From positions 1-9,916 of the forward strand of contig MWJR01000129.1 in the NCBI GenBank assembly GCA_002127415.1: a stretch of DNA of 9,916 nucleotides, read 5' to 3'. Source of the DNA: Calditrichaeota bacterium AABM5.125.24 (GTDB lineage Bacteria; Electryoneota; AABM5-125-24; Hatepunaeales; Hatepunaeaceae). Shown here one piece after another: positions 1 through 7,633 of this stretch. Positions within the stretch are counted from its first letter, which is position 1. Each line of letters starts with the position of its first letter. The notes beneath the pieces are model-generated. The model was not told the origin of the DNA and searched no databases. It worked only from the letters and a program-made list of their open reading frames with translations. Made by a program: the position numbers and the translations under genes.

Positions 1-2222
1 CCTCGATGGAGGAGCTGACCTCCACAGCGAGCGAACTCAACACCCGGCACTGGAAACTGCAACAGGAGGCCGGGATAGACATAATTCCCACCGGTGACTT
101 CGCCTTCTATGACCATATGCTTGAGGCGATTGCACTGCTTGGTGCGGCGCCGCCCAGATATGGTCCGGCGGAAGGGGCTGAGATTGACCTGGAGACCTAT
201 TTTGCTATGGCGCGCGGGCGACAGGACGAGACCTGTGATGTGACCGCTATGGAGATGACGAAGTGGTTCGACACAAACTACCATTATATAGTTCCGGAGT
301 TCTACAGGGGGATGGACTTTCGTCTGGCGTCGTCTCAACCCTTTACAGCAGTGGAATCGGCTCGCAGTGCCGGTGTAACCAACCCCAGGCCGGTTCTTAT
401 CGGCCCCGTGACCTTCCTCCTGCTGGGCAAGACAGTTGAGGAGGGGGTTGACCTCACCGCCCTGCTCGACAGCGCTCTCGATGTTTACGCGGAGGTGTTG
501 GAGCGGTTCGCGGCGATGGGGATCGAGTGGGTGCAGATAGACGAGCCGGAGCTGGTGATGGATCTGAGCGACGAGGCTCGCACCCTCTTTGACCGCGCCT
601 ACAACCGTCTGGTCTGGCTGGACAGACGCCCCAGAATTATGCTCGCCACCTACTTCGGGGGACTGAGGGACAACGCCGAGCTGGCGCTTGGGCTGGAGGT
701 GGATGGTCTGCATCTGGACCTGGTTCGCGCTCCGGAGCAGCTTGAAAATGTTCTGGCAGGTATCGGTGAGACCACTGTTCTTAGCCTCGGTGTGATTGAC
801 GGCCGCAACGTCTGGCGCACCGACCTGGACCGGGCTCTGAGCCTGCTGCGCAGGGCGGCGGATGCGGTCGGCACCGAACGGATTCAGGTTGCGCCCTCCT
901 GTTCCCTGCTCCACTGTCCCATCGACCTGGACCGGGAGAAGACCCTGGACCCTGAGGTGAAAGAGTGGCTGGCATTCGGAAAGCAGAAGCTTCAGGAGGT
1001 CGCCGCGTTGACCAGAGCACTGAACGAAGGAGAATCGGCAGTAGCGGAATTCTTCGAGGCATCCCGGGATGCGCTGGAACGCCGACACAGCTCGCCGCGG
1101 GTGACGAACCACGAAGTGCAGCAGCGGCTCGCCGCCGTCACCGACGAGATGACACACCGCGCCACGCCCTTCCCTGAGCGGATAAAGCTGCAGCAGGCCC
1201 GGCTCAAACTTCCCCCGCTGCCCGCCACCACCATCGGCTCGTTCCCGCAGACACGGGAGGTGCGCAGGCTGCGTGCGGATCTCAAAAAAGGTGAGATAAC
1301 GCTGCAGGAATATGAGAACACGCTGGAGGAGGAGATAACAAGGGCTATCCGCTTCCAGGAAGAGACAGGGATCGACCTCCTGGTTCACGGGGAGTCTGAG
1401 CGCGGCGATATGGTCGAGTATTTCGGGGAGCAGCTCGAGGGGTTTATCTTCACAAGGTTCGGGTGGGTGCAGTCTTACGGATCCCGGGCGACCAAGCCCC
1501 CGATCATCTTCGGCGATGTCCACCGTCCCGCCCCGATGACCGTTCGCTGGTCCCGGTTCGCCCAGGACAACACCACTCGACCGATGAAGGGGATGTTGAC
1601 CGGTCCGGTGACTATGATGCAGTGGAGCTTCGTGCGGGATGACCAGCCCCACCGCACCACCTGCCGGCAGCTCGCCCTGGCCATCCGGGACGAGGTCCTC
1701 GACCTGGAGCAAGCCGGCATCAAGGTGATTCAGATCGACGAGCCGGCGATGAGGGAGGGGCTGCCCCTGCGACGGTCGGAGTGGGGCGAATACCTCGCCT
1801 GGGCGGTGCGATGTTTCCGGCTTGCATCCAGCGGCGTCGAGGACGGCACACAGATACACACCCATATGTGCTACAGCGAATTCAACGATATTATAGAGTC
1901 CATCGCCGAGATGGACGCTGACGTGATCTCAATCGAGGCCAGCCGCAGCCGGATGGAGCTGCTGAACATCTTCGAGGACTTCGTCTATCCCAACTGCATC
2001 GGCCCGGGGGTCTATGACATACACTCCCCGCGGGTTCCTTCGAGTGAGGAGATAATAGAGCTGCTGCACCGGGCGATGAAGTTTGTATCGGTCGAGCGGC
2101 TGTGGGTGAACCCGGACTGCGGGCTCAAGACCCGCGACTGGCCGGAGGTTCGCGCCTCGCTGAGGAATATGGTGGCGGCGGTGAGGGAGGTGAGGAAGGA
2201 GATCGAAAGGTCTTCGGTATAA
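1..2222 (+). CDS. metE: 5-methyltetrahydropteroyltriglutamate-homocysteine methyltransferase (cobalamin-independent methionine synthase), 5' partial
   Basis: This enzyme transfers the methyl group of 5-methyltetrahydrofolate polyglutamate to homocysteine, the last step of methionine synthesis, without vitamin B12, in the cytoplasm. The protein aligns almost end to end with E. coli MetE from memory. Counting from the ATG at base 6, the zinc ligands are His620, Cys622 (HMC), Glu644 and Cys705 (NPDCGLKT). They match E. coli His641, Cys643, Glu665 and Cys726 with one constant offset of 21. The N-terminal half carries EMTKWFDTNYHY and WVQIDEPEL; the catalytic C-terminal half begins near residue 400 at TTIGSFPQT. 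The ATG at 6 is internal: it aligns with about residue 33 of E. coli MetE, so about 32 residues lie upstream of the window and the frame is open to its edge. The stop is TAA at 2220-2222. It is convergent with the next gene. Any promoter or riboswitch is outside the window. The identification is very secure. Confidence 0.98.
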   Translation, partial: SMEELTSTASELNTRHWKLQQEAGIDIIPTGDFAFYDHMLEAIALLGAAPPRYGPAEGAEIDLETYFAMARGRQDETCDVTAMEMTKWFDTNYHYIVPEFYRGMDFRLASSQPFTAVESARSAGVTNPRPVLIGPVTFLLLGKTVEEGVDLTALLDSALDVYAEVLERFAAMGIEWVQIDEPELVMDLSDEARTLFDRAYNRLVWLDRRPRIMLATYFGGLRDNAELALGLEVDGLHLDLVRAPEQLENVLAGIGETTVLSLGVIDGRNVWRTDLDRALSLLRRAADAVGTERIQVAPSCSLLHCPIDLDREKTLDPEVKEWLAFGKQKLQEVAALTRALNEGESAVAEFFEASRDALERRHSSPRVTNHEVQQRLAAVTDEMTHRATPFPERIKLQQARLKLPPLPATTIGSFPQTREVRRLRADLKKGEITLQEYENTLEEEITRAIRFQEETGIDLLVHGESERGDMVEYFGEQLEGFIFTRFGWVQSYGSRATKPPIIFGDVHRPAPMTVRWSRFAQDNTTRPMKGMLTGPVTMMQWSFVRDDQPHRTTCRQLALAIRDEVLDLEQAGIKVIQIDEPAMREGLPLRRSEWGEYLAWAVRCFRLASSGVEDGTQIHTHMCYSEFNDIIESIAEMDADVISIEASRSRMELLNIFEDFVYPNCIGPGVYDIHSPRVPSSEEIIELLHRAMKFVSVERLWVNPDCGLKTRDWPEVRASLRNMVAAVREVRKEIERSSV

Positions 2223-2261
2223 TTTGATCTATTTTTAGCGCTACTTTGTTAAGTAACCGCT

Positions 2262-2338
2262 GTCATTGCGAGCGAAGCGAAGCAATCTCAATTGTTTATC
2301 GAAAAAGATTGCTTCGGCACTTCGTGTCTCGCAAAGAC
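2262..2338. repeat. 77-base interrupted palindromic repeat (CATTGCGAGCGAAGCGAAGC family)
   Basis: The inner arms CGAAGCAATCT (2278-2288) and AGATTGCTTCG (2306-2316) pair over 11 bases around a 17-base loop. The outer arms TTGCGAG (2266-2272) and CTCGCAA (2328-2334) pair over 7 bases, and GTC and GAC lie at the ends. From general knowledge, the consensus CATTGCGAGCGAAGCGAAGC is a dispersed intergenic palindrome in many unrelated bacterial genomes. It starts 40 bases after the metE stop and could act as an mRNA 3' stem-loop. Confidence 0.8.
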
Positions 2339-2386
2339 CAGTAATAACAGTAACATAACAAACATACTTAACATAGTAGTGTTAGG

Positions 2387-2428
2387 AACCCCCCCTTTAA
2401 TCCCCCCCTGCAATAGCAGGGGGGGAAA
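2387..2428. repeat. C-rich hairpin repeat, copy A
   Basis: The repeat reads AACCCCCCCTTTAAT and then a perfect 10-base-pair stem at 2402-2425 (arms CCCCCCCTGC and GCAGGGGGGG) with an AATA loop. A degraded partner, GCAGTAGCAGGGGCGG, follows at about 2445-2460. The same element occurs twice more at 8041-8119, which shows that it is a dispersed family in this genome. Confidence 0.85.
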
Positions 2429-2524
2429 GCTTTGGGAAAGATCTGCAGTAGCAGGGGCGGAATTATATGAACCCTGGGTTGCATCCCGGATTTAATCCAG
2501 GAGCCCGGGCCACTCATCCGAACT

Positions 2525-2548
2525 TAGGGCTCGATAAATCGGCCCCTA
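2525..2548. repeat. Degraded copy of the TAGGGGCG...CGCCCCTA palindrome
   Basis: The arms TAGGGCTCGAT (2525-2535) and ATCGGCCCCTA (2538-2548) flank an AA centre and pair with two mismatches. The core GATAAATC is shared with the better copies at 2997-3094 and 7658-7687. It lies 14 bases beyond the stop of the small membrane protein gene. Confidence 0.65.
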
Positions 2549-2562
2549 CGTGGAGACCATCC

Positions 2563-2961
2563 TCATTCTTTCCTTTCCAACGCCGGTCGGGTGTCGAAGC
2601 CGATGTTCCGGGATTCGAGGCGCGTTCCATCCGTTGATACTGCTATCAGGTCAAAGGCGTCGGCTCGGAGGTTCTCGATGGCGAAGTCGGCGTGTTCGCC
2701 CTGATAGGTGACAGCGCCCGGTCGGTCGGTCAGTCCGATCTTGTGGAAATCAAAGCCGATAAATGACCTCCCGCCTCCACCAAACGCCTCGGGACGGGCA
2801 AACCATAGCTGGGTGACGTCGATGACCCGGTAGCACTCCAGCTCCAGCTCCCGGTCGTGCCGGGGCAGGAGCTGTCGGTAGAGCCCGCTGTAGCCCACCA
2901 GCGCCGTGCCGAGGGCGAAGAGCCCCACGATGGCCAGTATGAACCGCTCGCGTCTCTTCAT
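2563..2961 (-). CDS. Small membrane-anchored protein with a GGGGRSFxGF motif, function unknown
   Basis: I do not recognise a named family. The 132-residue protein starts with basic residues (MKRRER), followed by one hydrophobic segment at about residues 7-28, and then a soluble domain presumably outside the cytoplasm. The domain has a helical-looking stretch (LELECYRVIDVTQLWFARP), a glycine-rich motif GGGGRSFIGFDF and a probable beta-rich end. This layout is loosely like pilin-like or pseudopilin-like proteins, but no GFTLIE-type prepilin site is present, so that is only a weak analogy. The only Met in the protein is the first, and an in-frame TGA lies 21 bases before it, so the ATG is forced. 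No good Shine-Dalgarno sequence precedes it. It follows sppA on the same strand after 154 bases containing a repeat. Base composition and a protein-like sequence favour a real gene. Confidence 0.72.
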   Translation of the reverse strand: MKRRERFILAIVGLFALGTALVGYSGLYRQLLPRHDRELELECYRVIDVTQLWFARPEAFGGGGRSFIGFDFHKIGLTDRPGAVTYQGEHADFAIENLRADAFDLIAVSTDGTRLESRNIGFDTRPALERKE

Positions 2962-2996
2962 CGTTGTTGTATGGTTAAATCATCTTCATATAAATG

Positions 2997-3094
2997 GTAG
3001 GGGCGGCATCCCTGCTCCTGTCCCTGCGAAAGCAGGGATTCGCAGGGACAGGCTTATGACGCCCGGAGCGGGCGCGATAAATCGCGCCCCTACC
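2997..3094. repeat. 98-base composite palindromic repeat with a nested 14-base inverted repeat
   Basis: The outer ends are GGTAGGGGCG (from 2997) and CGCCCCTACC (to 3094). Inside is a perfect 14-base-pair stem, CCTGTCCCTGCGAA (3017-3030) with TTCGCAGGGACAGG (3039-3052), and an 8-base loop. To the right is a second perfect palindrome, GGGCGCGAT-AA-ATCGCGCCC (3070-3089). The outer ends and the GATAAATC core match 7658-7687, so this copy looks like that simple palindrome with another element inserted. It lies 22 bases past the sppA stop and could form a 3' stem-loop, though there is no U-run. Confidence 0.85.
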
Positions 3095-3115
3095 AGTATA
3101 AGGGTGGAACATCAT

Positions 3116-5614
3116 TCACTCAATTTTCAGCTCGTAAGGCATCAGGAACAGCGGTTCGCCGTCCTCCCAGCGGGTCTGTTCAGTCAGGGAGCTGGTGAGT
3201 TCCCGGATCGGTTCGGGTATGGCTCCCAGGACTATACTCTCAAACTCGTAAGCCAGTCCGAAATCCTTCCGCCTGGGATACATCCTGACATCGAAGGCTT
3301 CACCCTCCTTGATGTCGCCGGCGCGGGCGGCCAGTTCAAGCGCCAGGTCCAGCCCGCCGGTAAGATCGACCAATCCGCGGTCCCGGGCCTGGCTGCCGGT
3401 CCATATCCGCCCCTGTGCGACCTCGTTGACCGCCGAGGTGTCCATATCGCGTCCCTCGGCCACCCTCTCCAGGAAGAGCTGGTAGAACTGGTTGAGCTGG
3501 TCGCGCATCTTTTCCCATTCCTCGTCTGTGAACGAGCGCCAGCCAGCCCACATATCGGCGAACCTGCCGCGGGTGATGGTGGCTGTGTTGACCCCGATCT
3601 TCTGCTGGAAGCGGTGGTAGGCCAGCTTGCCGCTGATAACCCCGATTGAGCCGGTGATGGTGGTGGGCAGGGCGATGATGGTGTCGGCCTGGCAGGCCAC
3701 GAAATAACCTCCGGAACCGGCCACATCCGACATAGATACGATAATCGGCTTCCTGCCGTCCTCTTCGGTGCACCGCTTGACCTCGCGCAGGATGACGTCC
3801 GAGGCCAGACCCGATCCGCCGGGCGAATCGACCCGGAAGATGATGGCAACCACGTCCTTATTCTCGCGGGCGCTGCGGATGGCTTCGGCGATGGTCTCGC
3901 TGCCCATCGATTCACCTCCGAACAGGCCGCCCTCGGAGGACTCGCCGGAGGTAATTGACCCGACGCCGTAGACGATTGCTACCGTCTTACGGCGCATATC
4001 GTCCCACTCGCCCAAGTCCTTGCGCCGCCGGTCGAACTTACACTCGGCGATGACCGAAGCCTTCGGCTTGTCTTCAGCCAGCTCCTTGATCAGGTCCTTA
4101 AGCTGATCCTCGTAAACGAGGCTGTCAACCAGGCCGGCCGCAAACGCATCCGATGATGTGTATGGGCCATCGTCAACAAGCTCGCGAACCCTGTCCTCCG
4201 ACAAATCACGTCCCTCGGCGATGCAGCTCACGAGTTCCTGGTAGAAGTCGTCCAGGATGTATTCTGTCGCTTCCCGTTGTGCATCGGACATATCCTCCTC
4301 GGTAAGCATCTCCGAGGCCGACTTATACTTGCCGATGTGATCCAGCTCGGGGTCGACGCCGATCTTATCGAGGGTGCCCTTCAGGAAGAGCGTATGCGCC
4401 GCCAGACCGGTTAGAAAGAGATCACCCGCCGGATTGAGGTAGATGCGGTCGGCGACTGAGGCCAGGTAGTAGTCGCCGTTGCCGCCGGATTCCATATAGA
4501 CCACGACCTTCTTGCCTGAGGCCTTGAACTCGGTCAGGGCGTTCCTGATCTCCTGACGCTTGGCCCAGCCCGCACTGAGGCCACCTAACCTGATCAGCAC
4601 ACCTGACACCTCAGGGTCGGCGGCGTATTTCTCAAGCTGGCGGTGGAATTTATAGACGGTGCGGTGGCGTGGCCGGAAGAAGGAGAAACCTCTCTGATAT
4701 TCGATAATCGGCCCGCTCAGTTTGATCTCCACAAACCGTCTGACCGGTCGCTTGAGGACTGTTGGCTTATACAGGTCACCACTCTTGATCCAGGCCACAC
4801 CGCGCCGGCTGTCCTGACAGTGATAGCCTCCTATTTCCAGATTACCGAAGCTGAGTGTGAGCCCGCCGTAGATCATCTCATCTTGCTCCTGAATCCCTTC
4901 GACTTCAGGATAGTAATCGATGTGCCCTACTATTCCGTGAACAACCTCGACCGCAGCACCGAACTTGAAGGCAACCTCGTCGAAGTAGTCCTCAGCTGAA
5001 TCGGTTAGGGTTTCATCAAACTTACGCAGGTAGACGTCAGCGGTGAGTGTTAATCTGTTGTCACTTCTGCGCCCCAGCGGGCCGAAGATGGCCGTCGGCC
5101 TGAGCGCCAGGCCGAGGTCATAGCCGACGTAAGGCTTCTGATCGTCAACTCGCGGCCGGTTGATTCCCCTGGCAACAGCACCCAGTGAGATGAACCGGAA
5201 TGGGCGCACCAGCATGCCTAAGTCCCAGTTGTTCTGCCGGTCGAGGTTCCTGGTCCAGGAATAGGCTGCGCCGAGGTAAAATCCTTTGTCGCCGCCACCC
5301 ATTCCCAGGGTGTAGCTGTTGGCGTTGTAGGACTCACGAATGCCCTCGAAGGTAAAGCCGATCCCCTCGCCGCCGAGAGCCAGGCCCCAGTCGTTGAAGC
5401 CACCGCCCTGACGGTAGGGGGTCAGCAGATAGAACGAACCGCCGTTTTCCACCCCCAACCCGGCCGGGTTGACCAGGGTCGAAAGGGCGTCGTCGGTGGT
5501 TGCCACCGATTGCTGCGGCAGGGAGAGGAAGGCCGGCGAAACCTGCGCCCAGACCGCACCGCTCACGAATAGCAGCAATACAACTACTACTGTAAGTTTG
5601 GGTAATCCACGCAC
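3116..5614 (-). CDS. sppA: Signal peptide peptidase SppA (S49 serine protease) fused to an N-terminal outer-membrane beta-barrel-like domain
   Basis: SppA degrades signal-peptide remnants and other peptides in the cell envelope with a Ser/Lys dyad. This 832-residue protein has a signal peptide (residues 1-23, cleavage after AVWA), then about 260 residues of alternating, glycine- and aromatic-rich beta strands. It has an early NPAGL motif (49-53) of the kind seen in PorV/FadL-like barrels. Two S49 domains follow, arranged as in long (67K-type) SppA: one at about 293-510, with the general base Lys431 (KYKSASE, like E. coli Lys209), and one at about 543-790, with VDSPGGS (595-601) and the nucleophile Ser634 (AGSGGY, like E. 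coli Ser409). E. coli SppA is about 618 residues, so the barrel-like part is additional. The start is GTG, supported by TGAGGAG at 5623-5629, eight bases upstream. No membrane helix follows the signal peptide, so outer-membrane anchoring is my inference. It lies 119 bases downstream of the DUF58 gene on the same strand. Confidence 0.93.
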   Translation of the reverse strand: MRGLPKLTVVVVLLLFVSGAVWAQVSPAFLSLPQQSVATTDDALSTLVNPAGLGVENGGSFYLLTPYRQGGGFNDWGLALGGEGIGFTFEGIRESYNANSYTLGMGGGDKGFYLGAAYSWTRNLDRQNNWDLGMLVRPFRFISLGAVARGINRPRVDDQKPYVGYDLGLALRPTAIFGPLGRRSDNRLTLTADVYLRKFDETLTDSAEDYFDEVAFKFGAAVEVVHGIVGHIDYYPEVEGIQEQDEMIYGGLTLSFGNLEIGGYHCQDSRRGVAWIKSGDLYKPTVLKRPVRRFVEIKLSGPIIEYQRGFSFFRPRHRTVYKFHRQLEKYAADPEVSGVLIRLGGLSAGWAKRQEIRNALTEFKASGKKVVVYMESGGNGDYYLASVADRIYLNPAGDLFLTGLAAHTLFLKGTLDKIGVDPELDHIGKYKSASEMLTEEDMSDAQREATEYILDDFYQELVSCIAEGRDLSEDRVRELVDDGPYTSSDAFAAGLVDSLVYEDQLKDLIKELAEDKPKASVIAECKFDRRRKDLGEWDDMRRKTVAIVYGVGSITSGESSEGGLFGGESMGSETIAEAIRSARENKDVVAIIFRVDSPGGSGLASDVILREVKRCTEEDGRKPIIVSMSDVAGSGGYFVACQADTIIALPTTITGSIGVISGKLAYHRFQQKIGVNTATITRGRFADMWAGWRSFTDEEWEKMRDQLNQFYQLFLERVAEGRDMDTSAVNEVAQGRIWTGSQARDRGLVDLTGGLDLALELAARAGDIKEGEAFDVRMYPRRKDFGLAYEFESIVLGAIPEPIRELTSSLTEQTRWEDGEPLFLMPYELKIE

Positions 5615-5622
5615 GATAAATA

Positions 5623-5629
5623 CTCCTCA
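5623..5629 (-). promoter_or_regulatory. Shine-Dalgarno sequence deciding the GTG start of sppA
   Basis: On the - strand this reads TGAGGAG, followed by an eight-base spacer and GTG. It supports the GTG as the real start, directly before the basic and hydrophobic signal-peptide residues MRGLPKLTVVVV. Confidence 0.75.
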
Positions 5630-5733
5630 GTTGATTGATTGCTCTAAGATATTTAGACTATGTAATCAGTCATTTTGTTTCATTCTTCCCTTACAGAGGT
5701 CAATCTACGCAATCTTACAGATCTGCCCCTGGT

Positions 5734-6624
5734 TCACATCATCCTCTTCCGCCGGGCCAGGAACTCGAACAGGCCTATCTCGTAGGGGGTGTCGGTGGTG
5801 AACAGCCGGTAATCGATGCGGTGTTCTCTGCAGCGATTGCGGTAATCTTCTACGAACTGCTCCATTTCGCGCCGGTAGGCCTCGCGGATATGCCAGGGAC
5901 GGCTGGGGATGACCCTGTCGGTCTCGAGGTCCCGGAAGCGGGCGTCACGGGGGAAGGCGAAGCTCAGTTCGAGCGGGTCGAGGATCTGAAACACCAGCAG
6001 TTCGTGTCCGACGTGCCTGACGGCTCTCATACCGGCCAGGGTCCGTTCGGGGTCGTCAAGCAGGTCGGATATCAGCACCACCAGCCCCCTCCGCCGGACC
6101 CGTTCGGCGCTGTCGAAGAGGGCTGAGGCTACCTCGGTCCGGCCGGACGGTTCGAGGTTTTCCAGCGTTGTAGCCAGCGGATCGAGCCACCCCATCGCCG
6201 AGCTGGGCGGCATAATTCCGGTCAACTGCTGGCTGAAGGTCACCAGCCCGACTGCATCCCGCTGGCGCAGCAGCAGCAGGGCTGTGGCCGCCGCCAGCGC
6301 CGTCGCGTAGTCGAGCTTTGTGAGCGTCCCCGAACCGTATCCCATCGATCCGGAGTGATCGACCAGCAGATATGCCTTCAGATTGGTTTCCTCGGCATAC
6401 TGTTTGATATAGTAGCGGCCGGTCCTGGCCAGCACCTTGTAGTCGAGGTGCCGCAGCGCATCGCCCGGCATATAGGGACGGTGCTGTGAGAACTCGACCG
6501 AGAAGCCGTGATAGGGGCTCTGGTGCAGACCGGTCAGGAAGCCCTCCACGACCGCCCGGGCGCGTAGCTGGAGGTTGGCCAGCCGCGCGATGGCGGCCGG
6601 ATCAAGCAGCTGGTGTCTTGGCAA
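5734..6624 (-). CDS. DUF58 / vWA-like domain protein, partner of MoxR
   Basis: This 296-residue protein belongs to the DUF58 family, which shares the von Willebrand A fold and is nearly always encoded next to a MoxR AAA+ ATPase. These pairs are thought to act in chaperone-like or metal-insertion complexes at the envelope. The family signature FSVEFSQHRPYMPGDALRHLD (with HRPYMPGD at 48-55) is followed by Tyr/Lys-rich YYIKQY. The metal-ion-dependent adhesion site is complete: Asp89, Ser91 and Ser93 (DHSGS), Thr163 (GRT) and Asp187 (ISD). No membrane helices are evident beyond the short hydrophobic strands of the fold, so it is probably cytoplasmic or peripheral. The start is TTG at 6622-6624: it comes just before LLDP, where the family usually begins, has AGGA upstream, and there is no nearby in-frame ATG. 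It overlaps the moxR end by 23 bases in another frame, which suggests translational coupling. The transglutaminase or BatA/BatB genes often found next are absent. Confidence 0.93.
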   Translation of the reverse strand: MPRHQLLDPAAIARLANLQLRARAVVEGFLTGLHQSPYHGFSVEFSQHRPYMPGDALRHLDYKVLARTGRYYIKQYAEETNLKAYLLVDHSGSMGYGSGTLTKLDYATALAAATALLLLRQRDAVGLVTFSQQLTGIMPPSSAMGWLDPLATTLENLEPSGRTEVASALFDSAERVRRRGLVVLISDLLDDPERTLAGMRAVRHVGHELLVFQILDPLELSFAFPRDARFRDLETDRVIPSRPWHIREAYRREMEQFVEDYRNRCREHRIDYRLFTTDTPYEIGLFEFLARRKRMM

Positions 6625-7630
6625 GGTCGGGTTCCTGGAGGAGGCGTTCGACGATGTCGAGGGCGGTGACCCCTTCGGCTGCGGCGTTGAAGCTGGTGAC
6701 CAGCCGGTGCCGCATAACCGGTCTGGCTACGGCGCGCACGTCCTCGACCTCAGGAGTGGACCGTCCGTCCAGTATGGCGCGGGTCTTGGCGCCGATGATC
6801 AGATACTGCGAGGCGCGCGGGCCGGCCCCCCAGGTGACCCACTGCTTGATGTAGTCCGGACTCCCCTCCCGGCCGGGGCGGGTTCTCCGCACCAACGCCA
6901 CAGCGTAGGTCACCACGTGCTCGGATACCGGCACCCGCCGGGCCAGTCTCTGCAGCTCGATGATCTGCTTGCCGGTCAGGACTAAATCCAGCGACGGTTC
7001 ATACTCCGAGGTGGTTGTTCTGACGATCTCGGACTCCTCATCCTGCGAAGGGTAGTCCAGCCAGATGTTGAACATAAAGCGGTCGAGCTGGGCTTCTGGG
7101 AGGGGGTAGGTTCCCTCCTGTTCGATGGGGTTCTGGGTGGCGAGAACGAAGAACGGTTCTTCGAGGGTGAAGGTCTGTCCGGCGGCGGTGATTTCGTGCT
7201 CCTGCATTGCCTGCAGCAGCGCCGCCTGGGTCTTGGGGGGGGTGCGGTTGATCTCGTCGGCCAGGATAATCTGGGCGAACAGAGGCCCCTGGATGAAGCG
7301 GAAGACCTTCTTCCCTGTTGATACGTCGTCCTCGATGACCTCGGTGCCGGTGATGTCGGAGGGCATCAGGTCGGGGGTGAACTGGATGCGGCTGAACTTG
7401 AGGTCGAGCATTTTGGCCAGCGAGTTGACCAGAAGGGTCTTGGCCAGTCCCGGCACGCCGATCAGCAGGCAGTGCCCGCGTGACAGCAGCGCTATCAGGA
7501 GCTGGTCGATGACCTCGTGCTGGCCGACGATGATCTTGCCGAGCTCATCGGCGATCCGGTCGCGGGCTCCCTTCAGTTCGGTGACGGCTTCGACGTCGCT
7601 GACCGGGGTAGAGGGTTTTTTATCGGGCAT
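6602..7630 (-). CDS. MoxR-family AAA+ ATPase
   Basis: This 342-residue MoxR ATPase has every core motif: Walker A GVPGLAKT (58-65), Walker B ILADE (122-126) running into INRTPPKTQAALLQAMQE, sensor 1 Asn167 (ATQNPIEQEGTYPLPEAQ), an arginine in LDRF (184), and sensor 2 in GPRAS (270-274, the usual GASPRAS being GAGPRAS here). MoxR proteins are hexameric AAA+ chaperones that work with vWA or DUF58 partners; the partner here is the overlapping downstream gene. I chose the ATG at 7628-7630 because AAGGA lies five bases before it and the protein then begins as the family does. The same frame stays open to an ATG at 7798, but that extra 56-residue stretch translates a palindromic repeat and has no MoxR similarity. 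The client of the complex cannot be told from the sequence. Confidence 0.95.
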   Translation of the reverse strand: MPDKKPSTPVSDVEAVTELKGARDRIADELGKIIVGQHEVIDQLLIALLSRGHCLLIGVPGLAKTLLVNSLAKMLDLKFSRIQFTPDLMPSDITGTEVIEDDVSTGKKVFRFIQGPLFAQIILADEINRTPPKTQAALLQAMQEHEITAAGQTFTLEEPFFVLATQNPIEQEGTYPLPEAQLDRFMFNIWLDYPSQDEESEIVRTTTSEYEPSLDLVLTGKQIIELQRLARRVPVSEHVVTYAVALVRRTRPGREGSPDYIKQWVTWGAGPRASQYLIIGAKTRAILDGRSTPEVEDVRAVARPVMRHRLVTSFNAAAEGVTALDIVERLLQEPDLAKTPAA

Positions 7631-7633
7631 CAG

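Larger units (their letters stand above)
2223..2562. other. Convergent intergenic region packed with palindromic repeats
   Basis: This 340-base gap lies between the stops of metE (+) and the small membrane protein gene (-). It holds no convincing gene; the one open frame, 2292-2495, only reads through repeats. From left to right it contains a 77-base interrupted palindrome, a C-rich hairpin with a degraded second copy, an imperfect repeat near 2468-2513 (arms around CCTGG and CCAGG, with the near-palindrome GGATTTAATCC), and a degraded TAGGGG-type palindrome. Stem-loops here could end transcription from both sides, but none has a clear U-tract. Confidence 0.75.

Noticed and set aside
650..1723. 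Several - strand open frames within metE
   Set aside because: They are antisense shadows of a strongly conserved gene, with arginine- and serine-rich peptides and no start signals.
2292..2495. Open frame of 67 codons on the + strand
   Set aside because: It runs through three repeat elements, has no ribosome-binding site, and the peptide looks random.
2906..3649. Open frame of 247 codons on the + strand
   Set aside because: It lies antisense to the C-terminal part of sppA, whose protein is clearly real, and has no recognisable similarity.
3232..3915. Two further - strand frames overlapping sppA (3232-3915 and 3336-3773)
   Set aside because: They are shadows of sppA in other frames, with Pro/Arg/Ser-rich or His/Arg-rich low-complexity peptides typical of GC-rich off-frame translation.
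5675..5703. Possible promoter for sppA (TTGACC on the - strand at 5698-5703)
   Set aside because: The -35-like box is good, but at 17 bases the -10 position reads AAACAA, a poor match, so I do not annotate it.
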